DNA of 12,688 nucleotides from CAWJHE01 sp964614855. GTDB lineage: Bacteria; Chloroflexota; Anaerolineae; Anaerolineales; UBA4823. Position 1 is the stretch's first letter; the number at the start of each line of letters is the position of its first letter. The stretch is from positions 1 through 12,688 of the forward strand of contig CAZTMX010000075.1 in the NCBI GenBank assembly GCA_964614855.1. The letters are read 5' to 3'. Made by a program: the position numbers and the translations under genes. Of the stretch, positions 5,935 through 12,688 are shown piece after piece. The notes below the pieces were generated by a model. The model made no database searches. It saw nothing but the letters and a program-made list of their open reading frames with translations, and had not been told where the DNA came from.

Positions 5935-8900
5935 ATGAGATGGGAAGGATGGAATATCGGTTCTGTGACAATCCGCCGGGTACTGATGGAGGAATCCGGC
6001 GAGGTCTCTGTTCAGTCTCGGCGGCACGGGGGAGATTTGCGTGGTGTCATCCGAGAAATGATTTCTAAGGAGCCTGATGTGAATTGCCAGCCAGTCGGTG
6101 CTGCCGTTACGGGTCCCCTAGCTGCGACAATTCTAAATTTACCGTACATACCGGAGCCTTTGAGCATTGAAAAAGCCATTGAAGCACTGCACCTGAAACC
6201 CGATATGGTCCTTTCGCTTGGTGGAGAGAGCTTTGTTGTTTATTGCATTCGAAGCGGGAAGGTGCGAAATATGAACTCCAGCAGCCGTTGTGCAGCAGGA
6301 AGCGGGGAATTCATCATCCAACAGCTTGGTCGCATGGGGTTGGATCTAGAACATGGTCTGGATTGTGCCAGGGGAGGTAAGCATGTTAAGCTTGCAGCAC
6401 GCTGTTCAGTGCATATCAAATCGGATGCCACTCATAAATTGAATAAGGGGGAATGTAGTTCGGCGGATATCGCATATACCATGTGTATCGATTTGGCCAG
6501 AAAGATACAGGCATTGATTGAGGCGACTGCCTGGCCAAACCGGTCCATCCTGGTATGTGGAGGGTTGTCAAAAAATGAGATTTTGTTGGAGGAATTGCGC
6601 AGGTTATATCCAGATAGTCAAATTAAAACGGTGGCTGAGAGCGCTTATCTAGAGGCATTTGGAGCTGCCATTAATGCACGCTCCAATGGCCATTTAGAAA
6701 AACCCCTTATTGAATACCTGGTGAAGGATATCCCGCGTAGGTTTGAGATACTGCCGCCAATTTCAACTGCATTGGATAAGGTCACCTATGTTGCCCCAAA
6801 GTCCATGCAGCCTGCACAAGCGGGCATGAAAGTCCTGCTGGGAATTGACGCTGGCTCGACTACCACAAAAGCAGCCTTATTAGACCTGAGCAGTAAGCAG
6901 GTGTTGGCTGCGTGCTATCTACGGACGCACGGCAATCCGGTTGCAGCAGTACACAAATGCCTGGATGAGATAAAGAGACAATTATCCGATTGTCCTGTAA
7001 TAATCGCCCAGACCGCGGTTACAGGCTCAGGGCGTGAGCTGGTATCTGTGGCCATGGGAAACTGCCTCAGCTTTAATGAAATTTTGGCGCACGCCCGGGC
7101 AGCGCGCGAGATTCACCCGGAGGTTGATACGATATTTGAAATCGGTGGACAAGATGCCAAATTTATTTCGTTATTGAAGGGCATTCCTGTAGATTATGCC
7201 ATGAACGACGGTTGTTCGGCTGGAACCGGAAGTTTTCTTGAAGATGCATCAGCTTCAGATCTGAAATGCCCGGTTGAGAAGATAGGGGAGGCTGCGCTGC
7301 AAGCAGAAACGCCCCTTGCGTTTGGAGAACGTTGTGCTGCATTTATAAATTCGGAAATTCGCACAGCACTCCAGGCTGGCGAGAACCCCAATGATATCCT
7401 GGCAGGATTAGTATATTCGATAGTAAAAAACTACCTGTCTCGTGTGGTTGGCACACGGCACATTGGTAGCTCGGTATTGCTGCAAGGCGGTGTTGCTCTG
7501 AATCCAGCTGTTGCCCCTGCGGTGTCACTATTGAGCGGGCGCCAGGTGATTGTGCCAGATACCCCTGAACTGATGGGCTGCTTCGGGGCAGCGTTGATGG
7601 CGCGCGATCTCCTTGATGAAGCTAAGGTTCAAGAATGCACGAATCTGATCACACATTTTCAACTGCAAAATATGGAAATCCAGAATACGTTTAGATGCGG
7701 CTCTTGCTCAAACCATTGCGAGGTACAAAGGATTTCGATTAATAAGGACATGTTCCCATTTGGTGGTTTGTGTTCGCGTTGGGAAATGCAAAGGCGTCCA
7801 GTTACTTTACGCCATCCTGAAGGAAAGGACTTTATCGACCTGCGTACACAAATCATGATCGAAACTTTCGCCAATGTAAAACCAGAACATCCTCGAGGTA
7901 GGATGGGTTTACCCCTTGCGCTATCAACCTATGAGTTGTTCCCATTCTACAGCAAACTAATTACTGAATTGGGGTATGAAGTTGTCCTGTCACGCCCCGG
8001 CTGTGGACGAAAAAACACTTATGCTTCCTTCTGTTATCCAGCCGAACTCCTGCACGCTGCCGTGGATGATCTTCTCCAACAGGGTGTTGACTGGATATTG
8101 TTACCGCAAGTGCGGGAGTACGAAATTCCTGGCCAGCATCTCCATGCGTATAGCTGTTCTTTTTCCGAAGATAGCGGTGGGATTATTCGTGGTTACTTCT
8201 CCGAACAAGCAGAAAAGATATTAACACCGGAAATTGGTTTCTCACCCCAGCTGGAAAAAACCAGCCATCTTGAAATACAACGGATGGCTAAGCAAATTGG
8301 TGTGTCAAGCACAGAAGCCCGTCGTGCCTATCAATCTGCCCTGAAGAAACAGTCCGAATTTGTTGATGCTTACCAGGCTGAAGGTAAAAAAGCCCTGTTG
8401 GCAGTGAAAGGACCTTTGGTTATCCTGGTGGGACGCCCTTATGCAGCATTCAACACATCTATCAACCTTTCCATCTCGCGTAAGATCGCTAGTAGAGGCT
8501 TTCATGTCATCCCGGCAGATATGCTTCCATTGGAGCCATCACCGGTTGAGCGCAATGTCTGGCATTTCACGCAGGTCGCTACATCGGCTATTCGCTACGC
8601 TAATGAGCATGAAGATGCTTATATCTGTTATTTGTCTTGCTATTCCTGCAACCCGGACGCTGTGATTTATCATCGCATCCGGCAAGATTTGGAGGGACAA
8701 CCTTTTTGTTTCCTTGAGATCGACTCTCATACAGCAGACGCTGGAATCGTTACGCGAATCGGGGCATTTCTGGATATTATTGAAGCGCGCCGCCAATCGG
8801 GAGCACAAAATCTCCGGATTCTCCCAGCCAGGCCAGATCTTGGCAGAGTAGAGTATTCCAATAAGCATCCGAGAATCATCACCGGCAAGGGAGAGATCCT

Positions 8901-10170
8901 GGGATTTGATCACCCACGGGTCAAACACATCCTCCTGGCAGATACGCCAGAAATCACCTCGCGACTGTTTGCTTCTCTATACAGCCGTATGGGATGGCAT
9001 TGTGAGACCACCCCATATATGGATATGAGTGTGCTGCAAGCCGCCAGACGTGTCTGTTCTGGACGCGAATGCTTGCCGTTTCTAGCGATGGTAGGTAAGA
9101 TGATGTTGCACCTGGAAAAGCGTCCTCCTGATGAAGTGACATTATTCCACTTTCTTGAACAGGAAGGGCCGTGCCAGATTGGTAACTGGTATGACGCAGC
9201 CAGGATAATTTTCCAGCGAAACCAGATTGCAAATGCTTTTACCGTCTGGCCCAGGTTAGAAAACAACTATCTGGGCGGGGGTGAAAAAGTGGCCATATCA
9301 GCAGCAGTCGCTGGCGTCTTGGGAGATTTGATGTGCGAAGTGCGGTCCGCTCTTACTTGCCTGGCAAAAGACCCATCACAAGCCCTGAAATGCCTGGATA
9401 CTTTGGAAGACTCCTTAGTGAAAGCCGCAGGGCATGGACTTCCTGCTGTCGAATCCACATTGAAACGCACCGCCAGCGAACTTTCGCATATACCGTTGGA
9501 GCGGAAATTGAGTGCCCAGCCAAGAGTGTTGCTGTTTAGCGGGATCAACCGTATTTTTGTGGATAAACCAATCCGGCGTTTCTTTGAAGAGCGTGGCATT
9601 GTAACAAAAACCGGAGATGTCGGCGAATTTCTTTGTTTTTTCGAAACCGAACCGATTGTCCGGCGTGGGTTTGCCCTGGGCCGCAAAACGCCAGATGAAC
9701 ACTTTGCCCTTTCCACACTGCTGAGCGGTTTATTGAATAATCCTACCAGCGAGCCGCGGTTTAAAGCTGTCCATGCCAGAGTGCATGTCTGGGCTATCGA
9801 ATTTCTTGACCATCACTGGCGCAGTATCATGGCTCCTAGCGGGTTGGTATTTGCACCGGATATCCATTATCGCAAAATGTTGTGCGCAGGTCACCAAAGT
9901 GTATCTCTCAACGGCTGGACTGAAGCCCCGTGTACAGCTGGGCGATACCTGATGTCACTTGACAAGAAAGCTTATGATGGTTATGTAAATATTGGAGCCT
10001 TCAACTGCATACCTGCCAGTAACGCAACTGCAGTTACGCACGATGCAGCGATGAAAAGTAATCAGCCCTATGCTGTCATCGAAGCGGACGGCGCCAGCAT
10101 CACTGCCAGCCAATTTAGACAGCTTGAAGCAGTAGCTGCGCAATGTTGGGAGCAAAAAATTCAAGACTAG
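5935..10170 (+). CDS. Giant fused acyl-CoA dehydratase activase-type protein (COG1924 x2 - COG3580 - COG3581)
   Basis: A 1411-aa cytoplasmic protein, about the usual length for this fusion family. Residues 1-270 are a first BadF/BadG/HgdC-like ASKHA domain, with a degenerate phosphate loop 'NIGSVTIRR' (7-15) and 'GGESF' where GGQDA is usual; it keeps C119 and C157. Residues about 300-565 are a canonical activase domain: 'GIDAGSTTTK' (303-312), 'GGQDAKF' (D407), C427 in 'NDGCSAGTGSF', C467 in 'GERCAAF' and 'LQGGVALNP'. A cysteine knuckle C588-x2-C591-x3-C595 plus C613 opens the COG3580/DUF2229-like part ('CYPAELLHAAVDDLLQQGVD', 'GRPYAAF'). The COG3581-like part carries 'GRECLPF', 'GPCQIGNW' (C1080) and 'IGAFNCIPA' (C1358). 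Known activases use ATP and a [4Fe-4S] cluster to inject an electron into 2-hydroxyacyl-CoA dehydratases or benzoyl-CoA reductases. The substrate of this fused form is not established, and no dehydratase genes lie beside it. It stands alone on the plus strand. Confidence 0.9.
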   Translation: MRWEGWNIGSVTIRRVLMEESGEVSVQSRRHGGDLRGVIREMISKEPDVNCQPVGAAVTGPLAATILNLPYIPEPLSIEKAIEALHLKPDMVLSLGGESFVVYCIRSGKVRNMNSSSRCAAGSGEFIIQQLGRMGLDLEHGLDCARGGKHVKLAARCSVHIKSDATHKLNKGECSSADIAYTMCIDLARKIQALIEATAWPNRSILVCGGLSKNEILLEELRRLYPDSQIKTVAESAYLEAFGAAINARSNGHLEKPLIEYLVKDIPRRFEILPPISTALDKVTYVAPKSMQPAQAGMKVLLGIDAGSTTTKAALLDLSSKQVLAACYLRTHGNPVAAVHKCLDEIKRQLSDCPVIIAQTAVTGSGRELVSVAMGNCLSFNEILAHARAAREIHPEVDTIFEIGGQDAKFISLLKGIPVDYAMNDGCSAGTGSFLEDASASDLKCPVEKIGEAALQAETPLAFGERCAAFINSEIRTALQAGENPNDILAGLVYSIVKNYLSRVVGTRHIGSSVLLQGGVALNPAVAPAVSLLSGRQVIVPDTPELMGCFGAALMARDLLDEAKVQECTNLITHFQLQNMEIQNTFRCGSCSNHCEVQRISINKDMFPFGGLCSRWEMQRRPVTLRHPEGKDFIDLRTQIMIETFANVKPEHPRGRMGLPLALSTYELFPFYSKLITELGYEVVLSRPGCGRKNTYASFCYPAELLHAAVDDLLQQGVDWILLPQVREYEIPGQHLHAYSCSFSEDSGGIIRGYFSEQAEKILTPEIGFSPQLEKTSHLEIQRMAKQIGVSSTEARRAYQSALKKQSEFVDAYQAEGKKALLAVKGPLVILVGRPYAAFNTSINLSISRKIASRGFHVIPADMLPLEPSPVERNVWHFTQVATSAIRYANEHEDAYICYLSCYSCNPDAVIYHRIRQDLEGQPFCFLEIDSHTADAGIVTRIGAFLDIIEARRQSGAQNLRILPARPDLGRVEYSNKHPRIITGKGEILGFDHPRVKHILLADTPEITSRLFASLYSRMGWHCETTPYMDMSVLQAARRVCSGRECLPFLAMVGKMMLHLEKRPPDEVTLFHFLEQEGPCQIGNWYDAARIIFQRNQIANAFTVWPRLENNYLGGGEKVAISAAVAGVLGDLMCEVRSALTCLAKDPSQALKCLDTLEDSLVKAAGHGLPAVESTLKRTASELSHIPLERKLSAQPRVLLFSGINRIFVDKPIRRFFEERGIVTKTGDVGEFLCFFETEPIVRRGFALGRKTPDEHFALSTLLSGLLNNPTSEPRFKAVHARVHVWAIEFLDHHWRSIMAPSGLVFAPDIHYRKMLCAGHQSVSLNGWTEAPCTAGRYLMSLDKKAYDGYVNIGAFNCIPASNATAVTHDAAMKSNQPYAVIEADGASITASQFRQLEAVAAQCWEQKIQD

Positions 10171-10203
10171 GGCTCTATCTGCACCAACCAACAAGGTACA
10201 CAA

Positions 10204-10231
10204 GGGGCTGTCCAACTTTCTGGACAGCCCC
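10204..10231. terminator. 10-bp hairpin between convergent genes, probable bidirectional terminator
   Basis: GGGGCTGTCC (10204-10213) and GGACAGCCCC (10222-10231) form a perfect 10-bp stem with an 8-base loop. It lies 33 bases past the activase stop and about 68 bases past the hppA stop on the other strand. On the minus strand the stem is followed by TTGTGTACCTTG, a weak T-rich tract; on the plus strand no T-tract follows. It best suits hppA, and may also protect the plus-strand transcript's 3' end. Confidence 0.6.
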
Positions 10232-10279
10232 TGCCAAAAATTATTGAGTACCTCGATCACACCCTTTTCAGGGTTTTCT

Positions 10280-10301
10280 GGCGGAGTACCGCCTTTTCTT
10301 T
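10280..10301 (+). terminator. Short GC hairpin with T-tract, likely terminator for the activase gene
   Basis: GGCGG (10280-10284), loop AGTA and CCGCC (10289-10293) are followed at once by TTTTCTTT (10294-10301), the layout of an intrinsic terminator on the plus strand. A second small stem, ACCCT/AGGGT with loop TTTC, lies just before it at 10261-10274. The T-tract runs up to the hppA stop codon at 10300-10302, so the two genes' ends nearly touch. The stem is short, hence moderate confidence. Confidence 0.5.
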
Positions 10302-12688
10302 ACTTCGCTTGAATACTGGCGACCGGTTTCTTGCTCTGCCAGACTGCCCAACCCAGCACTGCAATCAGGGCAATCGCTGCAATCCATCCGCCCAGCGGCA
10401 GGGTATCGTATTGCACTATGATCGGAGCAATGATCACCGAAACCAGGTTGACCACCTTGATCATTGGGTTGAGCGCTGGACCTGCGGTGTCTTTCATCGG
10501 GTCACCCACGGTGTCGCCGACAACGCTGGCTTTGTGGCGTTCAGAGCCTTTACCCAGGTTCGCCTGGGGATTCTTGGGCTCATCTTCAATCAGTTTCTTG
10601 GCATTATCCCAGGCGCCGCCTGCGTTATTCATAAACACCGCCAGCAGTTGTCCTGAGAGGATGATGCCTGCCAGGAAACCGCCCAGGGCTTCTACCTGCA
10701 GCAATAAACCAACGACGATGGGGGTGATCACACCCAGCAGCGCCAGGGAGATCAATTCTTTCTGCGCTGCTGCGGTCGAGATTTCTACCGCCTGGCGATA
10801 ATCCGGTTTAACCTTTCCTTCCAGTACACCGCCCTTGAATTGCCTGCGGACTTCCTCCACAATCAACGCAGCGGCGCGTGATACAGCCTGGACGGCGAAC
10901 GATGAAAACAACCAGGGCAAGGCGCCGCCGATCAGCATACCCACGAACACCTGGGGCACGTCAACACGGATGCCGAGTGTGCGCATCTGTTCCGCAATGG
11001 GGATGCCCAGGGTCTGCTGCGCCCGGCTGACATCGACCATAAACGAGCCAAACAAGGAAACCGCTGCAATCACCGCTGAACCGATGGCAACACCTTTGGT
11101 AATGGCTTTTGTGGTGTTCCCCACCGCATCCAGGTCTGCCATGATCTGGCGGGCTGCTGTTGTGTCTTCGTCATCGATGCCGTGCCAGGACATCTCGCCG
11201 ATACCATTGGCATTATCAGCGATCGGGCCGAAGGAATCCATTGCCACGTTGTTGCCGGTCAGGGTGAGCATACCGATACCGATCATGGCCACACCGTAAA
11301 GAATGAATGTCGTGGAAGCGTATCCTGTGCTGACACCTGCTTGTTGGGCGATGGCAGTCACATCGACGCCCGAAAAGATCAAAATCGATGAGAAAATGGT
11401 GATGGCGATGACCAGGATCGACCATACCGAAGATTCATAGCCCACCGAGATACCCTGCAAGATCAGGGTCGCCGGGCCAGTATCAGCGGCTTTCTTGATC
11501 GATTTTACCGGTTCGGCATGCGTTCCGGTAAAATATTCAGTCAGGCGGTCGATAAGGATTGCCAGCAAGACGCCCATACACACGGTCAATGGGGTACGCC
11601 ACCAGCCGCCGGGCAGCAATCCGTGCGGTGCGTCCTTTAGCATTACATGCAGGTATACATATCCGGCAGCAACAAACATTACGGTTGAAACAGCAGCCGA
11701 TGAAAGGTAACCGCGGAAAATTGCCTTCATGGCATCGCCGCTCTTTCCCGAGCCGCCTCGCACCAGGTAGGTGCCGATAATCGATGCCAGGACACCGATA
11801 CCGCGCACCAACAGCGGGTAAACGATCCATTCCAGGTGACCTGTCAGGTTCCACAACGCCAGGCCCAGAATCAAACCCGAAACGATGGTCACCTCGTAAG
11901 ACTCGAAAATATCTGCTGCCATACCGGCGCAGTCGCCGACGTTATCCCCAACCAGGTCCGCCACAACTGCCGGGTTGCGCGGGTCGTCTTCGGGGATACC
12001 TGCTTCGACTTTGCCAACTAAATCTGCACCTACATCCGCGGCTTTGGTAAAAATACCACCGCCGACACGCATGAACAATGCCAGGAGGGTACCGCCAAAG
12101 CCAAAGCCAAGCAGCGCGTCGGGGGCGGCAATACCAAATATAATGAATATAACCGTACCGCCAAAAAGCCCCAGTCCATCGGTCAACATTCCTGTGATGG
12201 TCCCGGTGCGGTAGGCGATACGCAGTGCATCGCCAAATGAGCGTCGTGAAGCGGATGCGACACGCACATTCCCCTGAACCGCCATGCGCATCCCAATTTG
12301 ACCGACGATCAGCGAGAATGAAGCCCCCAAGACAAAAGCCAACGCCCGGCCGAAACCGAAGATCAGGCGTACCATCTGTTGGTCTGCATCTGAAAGGCTG
12401 GTACTGCAGACCCTGGCTTCTTCACCTGTAAATCCCTTGAATATACCGCAGAACCATTCAGACGCCTCGGGTGAAGGCGGCACAATAAAGACAGAAGCAA
12501 ACAGGGCAACGGTCAAGACGAGGATTAACGGCAAAATGGATTTTAGCTGTCTTTTCAAGTAAGCATCTGCACCGTCCTTGATAGCCCCCCAGACTTCTTG
12601 CATTTGCTTGGTACCTTTGTCTTCTTTGAGAATTTGGGAACGCAACAAAAGTGCATAGAGCAAACCTAGAATTGCTATGACCAATACC
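10300..12688 (-). CDS. hppA: Membrane-integral ion-pumping pyrophosphatase (N-terminus beyond window)
   Basis: HppA hydrolyses cytoplasmic PPi to two phosphates and pumps ions out across the membrane. About 795 residues are visible, ending at the TAA at 10300-10302. The frame stays open to the right edge and the visible chain begins inside the first TM helix, so only a few codons are missing; the TTG at 12684 is unlikely to be the true start. Signature motifs are intact: 'DVGADLVGKVEAGIPEDDP', 'VGDNVGDCAGMAAD', 'DNANGIGE', 'NNAGGAWDNAKK' and 'GDTVGDPMKDTAGPALNP'. The segment 'GNTTKAITKG' carries Lys and Thr where K+-dependent enzymes have Ala and Gly, so this should be a K+-independent, H+-pumping type. 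It is multi-spanning (about 16 TM helices in the family). The external loop between TM2 and TM3 is long and has two Cys (about 79 and 93 counted from 12684). It converges on the activase gene and is transcribed separately. Confidence 0.97.
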   Translation of the reverse strand, partial: VLVIAILGLLYALLLRSQILKEDKGTKQMQEVWGAIKDGADAYLKRQLKSILPLILVLTVALFASVFIVPPSPEASEWFCGIFKGFTGEEARVCSTSLSDADQQMVRLIFGFGRALAFVLGASFSLIVGQIGMRMAVQGNVRVASASRRSFGDALRIAYRTGTITGMLTDGLGLFGGTVIFIIFGIAAPDALLGFGFGGTLLALFMRVGGGIFTKAADVGADLVGKVEAGIPEDDPRNPAVVADLVGDNVGDCAGMAADIFESYEVTIVSGLILGLALWNLTGHLEWIVYPLLVRGIGVLASIIGTYLVRGGSGKSGDAMKAIFRGYLSSAAVSTVMFVAAGYVYLHVMLKDAPHGLLPGGWWRTPLTVCMGVLLAILIDRLTEYFTGTHAEPVKSIKKAADTGPATLILQGISVGYESSVWSILVIAITIFSSILIFSGVDVTAIAQQAGVSTGYASTTFILYGVAMIGIGMLTLTGNNVAMDSFGPIADNANGIGEMSWHGIDDEDTTAARQIMADLDAVGNTTKAITKGVAIGSAVIAAVSLFGSFMVDVSRAQQTLGIPIAEQMRTLGIRVDVPQVFVGMLIGGALPWLFSSFAVQAVSRAAALIVEEVRRQFKGGVLEGKVKPDYRQAVEISTAAAQKELISLALLGVITPIVVGLLLQVEALGGFLAGIILSGQLLAVFMNNAGGAWDNAKKLIEDEPKNPQANLGKGSERHKASVVGDTVGDPMKDTAGPALNPMIKVVNLVSVIIAPIIVQYDTLPLGGWIAAIALIAVLGWAVWQSKKPVASIQAK

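Noticed and set aside
8539..9716. Minus-strand frames of 118-149 aa beneath the activase gene (8539-8928, 8910-9266, 9267-9716)
   Set aside because: Antisense shadows: the plus-strand frame is continuous and carries conserved motifs throughout, and these show none.
10331..12431. Numerous plus-strand frames beneath hppA (for example 10331-10801, 10835-11299)
   Set aside because: Antisense to an intact, highly conserved pyrophosphatase; no SD plus domain support.

Overview
The window reads as chromosomal DNA of an anaerobic or facultative bacterium, most likely Chloroflexota (Anaerolineae-like). This is an inference from gene style: a multi-membrane sensor kinase with a 'YAILRYRLLDIRIVLRKGL' juncture, a TPR protein with a very long acidic linker, an alkali-independent-type membrane pyrophosphatase, and a giant fused acyl-CoA dehydratase activase-type protein. 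No rRNA or other taxonomic marker is present. Coding density is high, and I see no mobile element, CRISPR array, tRNA or rRNA.

Layout. (1) 1-2403, minus: a TPR protein whose C-terminus lies beyond the left edge. It has TPR helices, then about 480 acidic Glu/Val/Pro/Ala-rich residues, then a return to helical TPR-like sequence. (2) 2404-2615: a gap with a plausible promoter for the TPR gene. (3) 2616-5698, minus: a translationally coupled two-component pair. The 810-aa membrane histidine kinase (TM, PDZ-like domain, about nine further TM segments, GAF, HisKA_3, HATPase) comes first, and the NarL/LuxR-type response regulator follows with a TGATG junction. (4) 5699-5934: a divergent promoter region. 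(5) 5935-10170, plus: one 1411-aa protein that joins two activase (BadF/BadG/HgdC-type ASKHA) domains to COG3580/COG3581-like segments. (6) 10171-10299: a convergent intergenic stretch with two hairpins. (7) 10300-12688, minus: membrane-integral pyrophosphatase hppA, whose first few codons lie beyond the right edge.

How they may work together. The kinase/regulator pair forms one operon, and the activase-like gene is its divergent neighbour, so it is a candidate target or partner; only position supports this. The activase-like protein has no dehydratase alpha/beta genes beside it. Its tandem activase halves each keep the two cysteines that hold the bridging [4Fe-4S] cluster in homodimeric HgdC, which suggests a single-chain pseudo-dimer in which the first half has lost key nucleotide-binding residues. 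HppA would couple pyrophosphate hydrolysis to ion (probably H+) export, an energy-saving trait common in anaerobes. I found no clear undescribed multi-gene system. The orphan fused activase and the PDZ-containing sensor next to it are the parts most worth following up.
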